A stretch of DNA of 22,542 nucleotides from Acidimicrobiaceae bacterium (GCA_002715405.1 PAZD01000061.1:1-22542), one strand, 5' to 3'; positions 5,858 through 12,962 are shown, counted from the stretch's first letter. Notes: generated from the letters alone by a model not told the origin. Made by a program: numbers and translations.

Positions 5858-6319
5858 ATGATATTTATTAAATTAATATATGATAAGTTTGAAAATGAGA
5901 ATCGAATTACTAGAGATAAGGAGACCGATGAAGGTCATAAATATGAGGTATTATTAAAAGTGAATGATAGATTAATAGATGTTGATCGTACATTAACAAT
6001 ATGTACATGGGGAATTAAGGAACATTTACCATATGATTGTGATATTATATTCGATATAACACTTTTTTCAACGAAGGTGGAGGGTGATAGTAAGGGATTA
6101 ACAGGAATGGATGATAAAATTCAACAAAGTATTATTGATCATCCAAAGTTTGATATAATGATGGAAGAGATTATTATGAATATAGAGTGTAGTAATTCAA
6201 AGGTGATTGGAATCATTTGTAATTATGGAAAACAACTTTCGGTGGGTTGGGCAGAACTTCTTAAGAAGATGTATTATACGAAATCATTAATAAGGCATCG
6301 TGGTATAGATCATTTTTAG
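5858..6319 (+). CDS. RapZ C-terminal-domain-like protein
   Basis: From the ATG at 5858 the product is 153 residues. The segment CDIIFDITLFSTKVEGDSKG followed by LTGMD (residues about 61-85) matches the RapZ C-terminal pattern (acidic D-x-x-FD-x-R, then L-TG-x-D). The later VIGIICNYGKQLSVGWAELL (residues 116-135) matches the family's GC-x-GGxHRSV loop. In bacteria that domain binds glucosamine-6-phosphate and an sRNA and is normally fused to a P-loop kinase, which is absent here. The loop's His-Arg is Gln-Leu and the earlier Arg is Ile, so ligand binding has probably changed. Earlier in-frame ATGs (5756, 5801) overlap the preceding small gene. Family assignment is by eye and moderately confident. 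Confidence 0.55.
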   Translation: MIFIKLIYDKFENENRITRDKETDEGHKYEVLLKVNDRLIDVDRTLTICTWGIKEHLPYDCDIIFDITLFSTKVEGDSKGLTGMDDKIQQSIIDHPKFDIMMEEIIMNIECSNSKVIGIICNYGKQLSVGWAELLKKMYYTKSLIRHRGIDHF

Positions 6320-6765
6320 CGTTCATTTAGGTCTTTTACACTGGGAATTCTTTTTTTTATATCTAATATGTTTTTACATTTTTTAAAGTATGGATGATTG
6401 AGAATAGTATCAATATGATAAATACATTTATCATTTAAAATAGAACGATAGTCTTTTGTGAGTGAGTCTAATATGAGATTTATAGGAGTTAGATAGGTAA
6501 AACTTTCTCCATCCATTTTAATGATCGTAACTTTTTTAATAATATAAGTACTGATTAGGAATTGTGATAGTGTTTTATCAAATAAGTATCTTTTTTCATT
6601 ATCCATCATTTTCGAAACCTTACTAACACGAAACCCATTTGGTCTTTCTTTTGTTTTCTGACCGGAAAAACAATATAGAAAGCTCATTAGATTAATTACT
6701 TTACATAACCATTCTCCATTATGAATTCTTTTTAAATGGTATAGTTCTCCAATTTCATGGCTCAT
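6316..6765 (-). CDS. Hypothetical protein, 149 aa
   Basis: The protein is soluble, basic and rich in Ile and Lys, with a Gly-Glu-Trp near residue 17. A possible compact core (residues 70-100, KKVTIIKMDGESFTYLTPIN) is seen, then a repeated Asp-Lys/Ile pattern. The gene converges on and overlaps by 4 bases the RapZ-like gene. A TTTAAATA element lies 27 nt upstream of its ATG. No family is recognised and there is no obvious catalytic motif. Confidence 0.65.
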   Translation of the reverse strand: MSHEIGELYHLKRIHNGEWLCKVINLMSFLYCFSGQKTKERPNGFRVSKVSKMMDNEKRYLFDKTLSQFLISTYIIKKVTIIKMDGESFTYLTPINLILDSLTKDYRSILNDKCIYHIDTILNHPYFKKCKNILDIKKRIPSVKDLNER

Positions 6766-6792
6766 ATGGTATATATATTACTCAAATCATTT

Positions 6793-6806
6793 TTTAAATA
6801 TTTAAG
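6793..6806. promoter_or_regulatory. Divergent TATTTAAA-type promoter pair
   Basis: TTTAAATATTTAAG offers TATTTAAA to the minus strand (27 nt before the ATG at 6765) and TATTTAAG to the plus strand (24 nt before the ATG at 6831). This second AT-rich element class recurs before eEF1A, RPB2, PCNA and eIF4E. Confidence 0.4.
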
Positions 6807-6830
6807 AATAATCTTTATTTTATAGATATA

Positions 6831-6956
6831 ATGAATAATTCAGAAGAACATCAAGTACGAGAAACTGATAAGTATTCACTTCGTTTTATGTTACTATCAA
6901 ACTTTTTTTCTTTTATGGCGGGATTAACGATCCATTACTTTACAGGACATAATTAA
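6831..6956 (+). CDS. Small 41-aa membrane protein
   Basis: ATG at 6831 to TAA at 6956. The product has a charged N-terminus (MNNSEEHQVRETDKYS). One aromatic hydrophobic segment (RFMLLSNFFSFMAGLTIHYF) runs nearly to the C-terminus. It lies in tandem before the OTU gene with a 27-base gap. The AT-rich element at 6799-6806 is 24 nt upstream. Function is unknown. Confidence 0.5.
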   Translation: MNNSEEHQVRETDKYSLRFMLLSNFFSFMAGLTIHYFTGHN

Positions 6957-6983
6957 ATTGTATATATATTATATAGATAGATA

Positions 6984-7676
6984 ATGAAGTATTCTGATTT
7001 TTATCATATACATGTAGAGGGTGATGGATCATGTTTTTTTCATTCGATCACTGGGATCATTCATTTAAATGAAAAAATGGTATTATTTAATTCAAAACCG
7101 ATAACATATAAGATAGAGGATAGTAAATGGTCATTAAAATCATCTGAATTACGTAAGAGGTGTGTTAAATGGCTTCGCGCGAATTTAGATTATCATATTA
7201 AAGGGATTAATTTAACAATCAAAGATGAGATTTTGAATGAAATAGAATCTAATGAAGATATTAAGAAAAAGACGATCGAAGGGTATTTTAAGTATATGGA
7301 AGGAAAGGATTCATATGCTGGACAGATTGAGATATGGGCGATTTGTAATTTGCTTAATAAGAACATACGGACATATATATTTAATGATAATCGATTAAGT
7401 GATGTTGGATTGGGATATAATATTAAAAGGAGGAACTTACAGGATGATATTTTTCTTTATCATAATTTGGGCGATATAGGGAATCGTAAGGGTGGACATC
7501 ATTTTGAGATATTGTTTCCTAAGAAAAAGGCAACGATTATTAGTAAGGTATTATATAATAAGAGTCGAGGTAAACATAGGGCAACCATTCCTTTAGAAAG
7601 GAAAAAGACGAAGAAGCGGACGAGAGTATTGAGACGAAGGCCTAAGGTAACAAAAAGAAAACGAAGAAAAAAGTAA
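6984..7676 (+). CDS. OTU-family cysteine protease (deubiquitinase-like)
   Basis: Residues 11-20 (VEGDGSCFFH) match the OTU active-site motif with D14 and nucleophile C17. The partner His is in GGHHFEILFP (residues 170-179). The intervening length suits a single OTU domain of about 180 residues. OTU enzymes cleave ubiquitin or ubiquitin-like chains, and viral members dampen host defence or recycle ubiquitin; that role is inferred. The last 45 residues are extremely Lys/Arg-rich and may be a nuclear-targeting or nucleic-acid-binding tail. The gene is tandem with eEF1A, 40 bases upstream of it. Confidence 0.88.
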   Translation: MKYSDFYHIHVEGDGSCFFHSITGIIHLNEKMVLFNSKPITYKIEDSKWSLKSSELRKRCVKWLRANLDYHIKGINLTIKDEILNEIESNEDIKKKTIEGYFKYMEGKDSYAGQIEIWAICNLLNKNIRTYIFNDNRLSDVGLGYNIKRRNLQDDIFLYHNLGDIGNRKGGHHFEILFPKKKATIISKVLYNKSRGKHRATIPLERKKTKKRTRVLRRRPKVTKRKRRKK

Positions 7677-7678
7677 AA

Positions 7679-7688
7679 ATATTTAAAC
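7679..7688 (+). promoter_or_regulatory. TATTTAAA-type element before eEF1A
   Basis: ATATTTAAAC lies directly after the OTU stop and 28 nt before the eEF1A ATG. The same string precedes RPB2 and a close relative precedes PCNA. Confidence 0.4.
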
Positions 7689-7716
7689 AGAATATAAAAT
7701 TATTTATATAAATAAC

Positions 7717-9021
7717 ATGGGTAAAGAAAAAAAACACGTTAATATAGTAGTAATTGGTCATGTCGATGCGGGAAAGTCAACAACAACTGGACATTTGATT
7801 TATAAATGTGGAGGAATAGATAAACGAGTGATTGAGAAGTTTGAAAAGGAAGCGAGTGAGATGGGTAAAAGTTCATTTAAGTATGCTTGGGTATTAGATA
7901 AATTAAAGGCTGAAAGGGAAAGAGGTATTACGATTGATATTGCATTATGGAAGTTTGAAACAAGTAAATATTATTTTACAATTATTGATGCTCCCGGACA
8001 TCGTGATTTTATTAAGAATATGATTACAGGTACATCACAGGCTGATGTTGCTGTATTGGTGATTGCTTCTCCAACTGGTGAATTTGAGGCTGGTATTTCA
8101 AAGAATGGGCAAACGAGAGAACATGCTTTATTAGCTTATACACTTGGAGTTAAGCAGATGATTGTTGCAACGAATAAGATGGATTCAACATCTCCACCTT
8201 ATAATAAGGAAAGGTATGAGGAGATTAAGGGTGAAGTATCAAACTTTCTTAAGAAGGTCGGGTATAAACCAGCAAATATTCCATTTGTTCCTATATCTGG
8301 CTGGCATGGAGATAATATGATTGAGAGAGGGAATAATATGAATTGGTATAAGGGTCCAACATTACTTGAGGCATTGGATAGTATAAAGCCTCCAAAGAGG
8401 CCAGTTGATAAACCACTTCGTTTGCCACTTCAGGATGTATATAAAATTGGTGGTGTTGGAACAGTACCAGTTGGTCGTGTTGAGACTGGTATTTTAAAGC
8501 CTGGTATGTCGATTCATTTTGCGCCAAGTGATATTGTGACGGATTGTAAGGATGTTGAGATGCATCATGAGAAATTGGAGCAGGCGTTACCTGGTGATAA
8601 TGTTGGATTTAATATTAAAAATGTATCGATTAAGGATATTAAAAGAGGGTATGTTGCAAGTAATCAAAAGGATCATCCAGCAAAGGAAACTGAAACATTT
8701 ACATCACAGGTGATTGTTATGAATCATCCTGGACAGATTACGAATGGATATGCTCCTGTTCTTGATTGTCATACGGCTCACATTGCTTGTAAATTCAAGG
8801 ATATTTCCCAAAAGATTGATCGTAGAACAGGAAAGGTGATTGAAGAAAATCCTAAATCGATTAAGAATGGTGATGCTTCAATTGTTACTTTGGAGCCTAG
8901 TAAACCATTATGTGTTGAAGCATTTACTGAGTATCCACCATTGGGACGTTTTGCTGTACGTGACATGAGACAGACTGTTGCTGTCGGAGTGATAAAGAAG
9001 GTTACATCAAAAACGAAGTAA
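7717..9021 (+). CDS. Translation elongation factor eEF1A (EF-1 alpha)
   Basis: This is a full GTPase plus two beta-barrel domains, 434 residues, clearly of the eukaryotic eEF1A type, which delivers aminoacyl-tRNA to the ribosome. Visible motifs are the P loop GHVDAGKS (14-21), the DAPGHRDF switch (from residue 91), NKMD (153-156) and the ISGWHGDNM segment. The C-terminal part has PPLGRFAVRDMRQTVAVGVIK. It is shorter than usual eukaryotic eEF1A (about 450-460): a small insertion in the WYKG-TLLEA region is missing and so is the Lys/Ala-rich C-terminal tail. Similarity to cellular eEF1A is high by eye, which suggests capture from a eukaryotic host. With eIF4E and tRNA-Ala it forms a translation set. 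Confidence 0.96.
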   Translation: MGKEKKHVNIVVIGHVDAGKSTTTGHLIYKCGGIDKRVIEKFEKEASEMGKSSFKYAWVLDKLKAERERGITIDIALWKFETSKYYFTIIDAPGHRDFIKNMITGTSQADVAVLVIASPTGEFEAGISKNGQTREHALLAYTLGVKQMIVATNKMDSTSPPYNKERYEEIKGEVSNFLKKVGYKPANIPFVPISGWHGDNMIERGNNMNWYKGPTLLEALDSIKPPKRPVDKPLRLPLQDVYKIGGVGTVPVGRVETGILKPGMSIHFAPSDIVTDCKDVEMHHEKLEQALPGDNVGFNIKNVSIKDIKRGYVASNQKDHPAKETETFTSQVIVMNHPGQITNGYAPVLDCHTAHIACKFKDISQKIDRRTGKVIEENPKSIKNGDASIVTLEPSKPLCVEAFTEYPPLGRFAVRDMRQTVAVGVIKKVTSKTK

Positions 9022-9023
9022 CT

Positions 9024-9656
9024 TTATGTTAGTGTGAATGATTTTTGTATACTTTTCATTTGATTAATTATTCCAGAAGGGATACTATGATTTACATTTT
9101 GTGTTAATAGATAGAATTCTGGATTTATTTTTTTAAGATTATTGTAGGTTTCTTTTGCAAATTGATAATAGATTGTTTTATCATTTCTTCCATGACAAAC
9201 CCAAACTTTTTGTTTTTCTTTAAGATCTTTGATTGTTCGATTGATTATATGGCCCTTAAACCCTATAATTCCTCCTAATCTTTTAGGGTATGTTAGACCG
9301 CTATCTAATGCCATACAACATCCTTGAGACATACCTACAAGGAATACACGTTCTGAATCATTTTTATGATAATCAATTTCTTTTGAGATTAGTTGATGTA
9401 TTTTAGATCTGTTTTTTATTAATTGTTCTTCATTAATTTCAGGTTCTTTATCACAATTTGGAGTATAGTAATCATACCATGAGTTTAGTTTTTCATTATC
9501 ATAGATCGAGAGAGGAATTTGAGGAGCATTGGGTGCTATAAAATGTATATTTACATTGGGATATATTTGTTTAATTTTTTCTTTATAATAGTCCATATCT
9601 TTACCATCCATGGTAAATCCATGTAAAAGGATGAATGAATAATGATAATCTTTCAT
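9024..9656 (-). CDS. Alpha/beta hydrolase, acyl-protein thioesterase / carboxylesterase type
   Basis: This 210-residue protein has the phospholipase/carboxylesterase (APT) layout. The oxyanion segment is LLHGFTMDGKD (10-20). APNAP (41-45) and SWYDYYTP (59-66) follow. The nucleophile elbow is GMSQGC with S110. The Asp is in GRNDK (D159) and the His is in VNHSIPSG (H190), so all three catalytic residues are present. Cellular members remove acyl groups from proteins or lipids. In a virus, depalmitoylation or lipid remodelling is plausible but not shown. It converges on eEF1A, with only 2 bases between their ends. Confidence 0.85.
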   Translation of the reverse strand: MKDYHYSFILLHGFTMDGKDMDYYKEKIKQIYPNVNIHFIAPNAPQIPLSIYDNEKLNSWYDYYTPNCDKEPEINEEQLIKNRSKIHQLISKEIDYHKNDSERVFLVGMSQGCCMALDSGLTYPKRLGGIIGFKGHIINRTIKDLKEKQKVWVCHGRNDKTIYYQFAKETYNNLKKINPEFYLLTQNVNHSIPSGIINQMKSIQKSFTLT

Positions 9657-9680
9657 ATATCTATATATATATATGATATT

Positions 9681-9688
9681 AAATTTGA
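9681..9688 (+). promoter_or_regulatory. AAATTTGA promoter element
   Basis: A perfect octamer lies 37 nt before the methyltransferase ATG at 9726, in the 69-base gap between divergent genes. The opposite strand carries only a partial match. Confidence 0.5.
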
Positions 9689-9725
9689 TATTATATAAGA
9701 ATATAAGAATATATCTTTATATATT

Positions 9726-10838
9726 ATGAATGGTAATACTATTACAATTGAGCAATTGGAACAATTGATCAAGAAAAAGAGTGAAGAAGAAGAAAAAAAT
9801 AAATGGTTAATAACAATGGAAAAAGAAAGAGATTACCTTGAAGAATATTTACAATCAATACAATCTCCAACAGAAGGATTGAAGTATAAAAGGATATGTT
9901 TATCTCCATTGCGATATGCGGGTGGGAAGAGTAAGGCAATTGGATTAATATTGGAGAATTTGCCATTATTGAAGGAAAAGAAAATTGTTTCACCATTTTT
10001 TGGCGGAGGATCATTTGAGATTGTATTAAGTAAGGAGTTAGGTTTTGAAGTGATTGGTTATGATATATTTTCATTTCTAACAAATTTTTGGGATCAATTA
10101 ATTAATCATAATAAGGAATTGATAGTTGAACTTAAAAAATTGATTCCAGATAAGGTAAATTATACTCGAAATAGACATATACTTCTTCATTATTGGGATA
10201 AAGTCAAACCGGTTGATTTACAATATGAAACTAAAAATAAATTAGAGTTAACAGAAGAGGAGAAATGTATTATGGATCAGAATAAAACGATTCAAGCCGC
10301 ATATTATTATTATAATATGCAATTATCATATGGTCCTATGTTTTTGGGATGGCAAAGTTCTGTATATTTGAAGCCTACCAAATATGTAAAGATCATTGAG
10401 AAGCTAGAAAATATTGATTTGGGGAATCTTTCTGTAAAATGTGATGTATTTGAGAATGTGATTAAAAGACATTCAGATGATTTCTTATTCTTAGATCCTC
10501 CTTATTATTTGGGCGAAGATTCAAAAATGTTTAAAGGGATGTATCCGAATTGTAATTTTGCGATTCATCATGAAAATTTTAATCATGAATTATTGAGAGA
10601 TTTATTAAAAGAACATAAAGGTGGATTCTTTATTACATATAATGATTGTCCAACGATTCGAGAATGGTATAAAGAATTTCGACAAGTATATCCAAAATGG
10701 CAATATACATATGGTCAAGGAGAAAAAAGGATTGGTAAGAATAGAAAAAACAAAAAAGAGAAGGAAAAGAAAGATGAAGATAAGAAAGATAATGTTAAAG
10801 AGAGTCATGAGATGTTTATCATTTGTGAACCTCAGTAA
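9726..10838 (+). CDS. D12-class adenine-N6 DNA methyltransferase (Dam-like)
   Basis: This 370-residue protein has the motif order of the Dam/D12 family. PLRYAGGKSKAI (61-72) is the AdoMet-binding motif X. SPFFGGGSFEIVLSKE (89-104) is motif I. FLFLDPPYYLG (253-263) carries the catalytic DPPY, and ITYNDCPTIREWY is near 304-316. It transfers a methyl group to adenine N6; GATC is the common family target but cannot be read from sequence. It has a helical N-terminal extension of about 50 residues and a Lys-rich patch (residues 340-358). Its 3' end overlaps the convergent gene at 10832-11485 by 7 bases. That partner could be a cognate nuclease. Confidence 0.92.
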   Translation: MNGNTITIEQLEQLIKKKSEEEEKNKWLITMEKERDYLEEYLQSIQSPTEGLKYKRICLSPLRYAGGKSKAIGLILENLPLLKEKKIVSPFFGGGSFEIVLSKELGFEVIGYDIFSFLTNFWDQLINHNKELIVELKKLIPDKVNYTRNRHILLHYWDKVKPVDLQYETKNKLELTEEEKCIMDQNKTIQAAYYYYNMQLSYGPMFLGWQSSVYLKPTKYVKIIEKLENIDLGNLSVKCDVFENVIKRHSDDFLFLDPPYYLGEDSKMFKGMYPNCNFAIHHENFNHELLRDLLKEHKGGFFITYNDCPTIREWYKEFRQVYPKWQYTYGQGEKRIGKNRKNKKEKEKKDEDKKDNVKESHEMFIICEPQ

Positions 10839-11485
10839 GGTTCTTCATGATATTTGATTTTAGTCTTAAGAAGGTTAATGAAGGGTTTACCCTGACCACC
10901 CGAAAATCCAAGGAAATACGATTTATGATTTCGACCTCTATATTCATAGGTAAATAATGCTCGTTTACCTCTTTGAGAAGAATCATCTTTAAAATCTCCT
11001 TTAATTCTTCCTGTCGCGAGTTTTCTTAGCATACAATTTTGAACGATATATTCAATTGAATGATCCATATTAAAGAATAATATAGATGATCCAGTATCAT
11101 AGGCTAAAAGATCCGCGGGTCTATTTGATTTATTTTTTTTCATATATTTTTGGAGTAAACTTCTAAAATTATCTTTATTTTGTATCCATTCTAGATTATT
11201 ATATCCTGATAATTCGGGAATAACACCAAGTGTTAATTGAATACTTTTACCACTTTTGTTGCTAGTGTTTCTTTCTTTATTACTACTAATGATCCCTTTA
11301 TCTTTTAGTGTTTTAAGGATTGGATGATCGATAACTATTTCGCAATCGGATTCTGCTTTCATAGTTAAGGTATTACATTTTGGATTGTATTTTTTATTAA
11401 ATTTTGTTTCTTTATGATGACCTTCTCTCTTATGAAGGCCACCGACAAGTTTACAACTAGCGATCCTTTTTTCATTACCACTCAT
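10832..11485 (-). CDS. Hypothetical protein linked to the DNA methyltransferase; candidate restriction endonuclease
   Basis: The protein has 217 residues. The N-terminal 45 are basic and contain Cys and His (C11, HH near 23, C37) that could bind zinc. The centre has KSGKSIQLTLGVIPELSGYN, and later ADLLAYDTGSSILFF. The C-terminus has FTYEYRGRNHKSYFLGFSGG. I cannot name a family. Convergent, overlapping placement with a Dam-type methyltransferase and a soluble size of about 25 kDa fit a type II restriction partner, but no PD-(D/E)XK or HNH motif is certain. AAATTTGA on the minus strand at 11533-11526 is 40 nt upstream. Confidence 0.7.
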   Translation of the reverse strand: MSGNEKRIASCKLVGGLHKREGHHKETKFNKKYNPKCNTLTMKAESDCEIVIDHPILKTLKDKGIISSNKERNTSNKSGKSIQLTLGVIPELSGYNNLEWIQNKDNFRSLLQKYMKKNKSNRPADLLAYDTGSSILFFNMDHSIEYIVQNCMLRKLATGRIKGDFKDDSSQRGKRALFTYEYRGRNHKSYFLGFSGGQGKPFINLLKTKIKYHEEPY

Positions 11486-11525
11486 GATTTTATTAGTATT
11501 TTAATATTTGGCCTTTAAATAGTAT

Positions 11526-11533
11526 TCAAATTT
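11526..11533 (-). promoter_or_regulatory. AAATTTGA promoter element
   Basis: The plus strand reads TCAAATTT, which is AAATTTGA on the minus strand, 40 nt before the ATG at 11485. Confidence 0.45.
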
Positions 11534-11565
11534 TATTTAAACTATAGACATATCAAACAATGATA

Positions 11566-11588
11566 TAATATATATGTATTATATATTA
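11566..11588. repeat. AT-rich inverted repeat upstream of the IscA-like gene
   Basis: TAATATATA and TATATATTA form a perfect 9-bp stem around a 5-base loop, ending 11 nt before the ATG at 11600. It may be a promoter or leader structure. Chance is possible at this AT content. Confidence 0.25.
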
Positions 11589-11599
11589 ACATTTAAGAA

Positions 11600-11986
11600 A
11601 TGAGTATACATGTTACGAAGAGTGCGTGGAATAAGATGTTAAAGGTAATTAAATTAACAAAGAGTCAATATGGATTCATTTATTCAGCATCTAGTGGTGG
11701 ATGTAATGGATTTAATTTTGAATTAGATCTTTTAAAGAAAGATAGATATGAAGAAATAATTAAACAAAGGTTTCATAATGTACTTAAATATGGAGATGCT
11801 AAATTATATATTGATCCTATTAGTGAGATGTATTTATTAGGGACAACGATTGATTATATTCATGAAGATTATTCAAAGGGATTATATGAGAGTAAATTTA
11901 AGTTTAACATTAATAAAGAGTTGATGACATCATGTGGATGTGGTATTTCTTTTAGTCCAAATGAATCAATGATTAAAAAGAAATAA
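11600..11986 (+). CDS. IscA/HesB-like (A-type) iron-sulfur cluster carrier
   Basis: The 128-residue product has the A-type carrier signature: Cys in SSGGCNGFNF (C35) and the C-terminal SCGCGISF pair (C112, C114). These three cysteines ligate iron or a 2Fe-2S/4Fe-4S cluster in the family. IKLTKSQYGF and YIDPISEMYLLGTTIDY match the conserved core, where cellular members have a D-P-x-S-x-x-x-L-x-G-x-x-I-DY motif. It is complete and slightly longer than bacterial IscA. In the virus it could mature its own Fe-S enzymes or hold iron; this is inference. It is in the same region as a thiol-dioxygenase-like gene, another iron protein. Confidence 0.85.
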   Translation: MSIHVTKSAWNKMLKVIKLTKSQYGFIYSASSGGCNGFNFELDLLKKDRYEEIIKQRFHNVLKYGDAKLYIDPISEMYLLGTTIDYIHEDYSKGLYESKFKFNINKELMTSCGCGISFSPNESMIKKK

Positions 11987-11987
11987 T

Positions 11988-12060
11988 TGGAGATGCAGGG
12001 TATCGATCCCTGTACTTCTCGCATGCAAAGCGAGCGCTCTACCATTTGAGCTACATCCCC
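11988..12060 (-). tRNA. tRNA-Ala (anticodon UGC)
   Basis: The minus strand folds as a 73-base cloverleaf. The acceptor is GGGGATG/CATCTCC, the D arm GCTC/GAGC, the anticodon stem CTCGC/GCGAG with loop TTTGCAT (anticodon TGC), and the T arm CAGGG/CCCTG. The acceptor contains the G3-U70 wobble pair that marks alanine tRNAs, so codon and identity agree. The discriminator is A. No intron and no encoded CCA are present, as in eukaryotic-type tRNA genes. The T loop (ATCGATA) departs from the usual TTC start. It lies 1 base past the IscA-like stop, on the opposite strand. Confidence 0.93.
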
Positions 12061-12093
12061 TTTATAAAATATTTTTATTCATGAATTATAATC

Positions 12094-12321
12094 TTATAAT
12101 TTACTATAGGAACTTCTGAACATTTGTTCTAATATTTGTAATTTATCGTAAGCACAAGATATTTTTGAGACTATTTCATCCATTTCGAGTATATGATCAG
12201 AATGATCACTAATAGCTACTGGATTTTCAAAATAGATCATTAATGTTGTTTTATATTGTTGGATTTCTGATTCATACTTCTGTAGGAGTGATCTATATAA
12301 TTCACCACCAATGGACGGCAT
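12094..12321 (-). CDS. Small helical hypothetical protein, 75 aa
   Basis: The product is almost wholly helical by composition, with two amphipathic stretches (residues 10-30 and 45-70). It begins MPSIGGELYRSLLQKYESEI and has one Cys. It has no membrane segment and no catalytic motif. It probably forms a coiled coil or helical hairpin. An ATATTTAAAG element at 12355-12346 lies 24 nt upstream. Family unknown. Confidence 0.65.
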   Translation of the reverse strand: MPSIGGELYRSLLQKYESEIQQYKTTLMIYFENPVAISDHSDHILEMDEIVSKISCAYDKLQILEQMFRSSYSKL

Positions 12322-12345
12322 TTATTTGTTTATTTTATAAACTAT

Positions 12346-12355
12346 CTTTAAATAT
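12346..12355 (-). promoter_or_regulatory. TATTTAAA-type element
   Basis: ATATTTAAAG on the minus strand lies 24 nt before the ATG at 12321. The same sequence precedes PCNA. Confidence 0.35.
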
Positions 12356-12361
12356 AATTTA

Positions 12362-12604
12362 CTAATTATAATTATAGTAGATGATTGTTGATATTCCAAT
12401 AATAAAGATATAGTTAATATCTAAGAGTTGAATCTTCCATAAAAAAGGATTATGAAAGGGTTCAAGTAGATATTGAATAATATTCATAAAATGAATTTGT
12501 CTTATTCCGGTGGATGTAATACGATAGATTACATTACCAACACTCATCTCAACATAGATTAAGAATGAAATTGTAATAATAAAGATAAATAATAGAAAGT
12601 TCAT
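12362..12604 (-). CDS. Small two-pass membrane protein
   Basis: This 80-residue protein has hydrophobic stretches at residues 2-18 (NFLLFIFIITISFLIYV) and about 60-76 (LDINYIFIIGISTIIYY). A polar loop lies between them (residues 24-55, with Arg, His and Trp). Its start overlaps the end of the CDO-like gene upstream by 4 bases, so translation of the two may be coupled or the transcript shared. No family is recognised. Confidence 0.6.
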   Translation of the reverse strand: MNFLLFIFIITISFLIYVEMSVGNVIYRITSTGIRQIHFMNIIQYLLEPFHNPFLWKIQLLDINYIFIIGISTIIYYNYN

Positions 12605-12930
12605 TTATTATTAATAAAATATTTTGTTTGATGATCTTTAGGATGATAGATATGAATTGAAATTGATTTTTTTAATGGTTGAATACAATGATATCCTATT
12701 TTATCATTCATATATGATATAGATGGAGAATGATATACATTTGTATTTATTCTTTTGAGTGAATTATTATAGATATCCTCTTTAATCTTTCCTTTTAGTA
12801 GGAATACATAACAACCATTTTTCGCATGATTATGAATACCGGTTGGTTTTAGTTCATTCCATTTAAAAAAATAGATATCTATAAAAGGGAATGGTATTTT
12901 CTTTTTTAGATTATTAAAACGATAGAACAT
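12601..12930 (-). CDS. Cysteine dioxygenase-like cupin (thiol dioxygenase)
   Basis: The 109-residue protein is a compact cupin whose key positions match cysteine dioxygenase. R4 (in YRFNN) matches the substrate-carboxylate Arg. The iron ligands match H33 and H35 (HNH) and H81 in MNDKIGYH. C40, five residues after the second His, matches the Cys of the Cys-Tyr cofactor. H93 and Y95 in SISIHIYHP match the conserved SLHLY. The known enzyme uses Fe(II) and O2 to make cysteine sulfinate. The viral protein is about half the usual 200 residues but keeps the whole active site. It could act on free cysteine or on N-terminal Cys of proteins. It overlaps the next gene by 4 bases. Confidence 0.72.
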   Translation of the reverse strand: MFYRFNNLKKKIPFPFIDIYFFKWNELKPTGIHNHAKNGCYVFLLKGKIKEDIYNNSLKRINTNVYHSPSISYMNDKIGYHCIQPLKKSISIHIYHPKDHQTKYFINNK

Positions 12931-12962
12931 ATATTATACTATTAAATAATTCTTTTATATAT

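Noticed and set aside
8291..8527. Minus-strand frame inside eEF1A
   Set aside because: It lies wholly within a highly conserved coding gene on the other strand.
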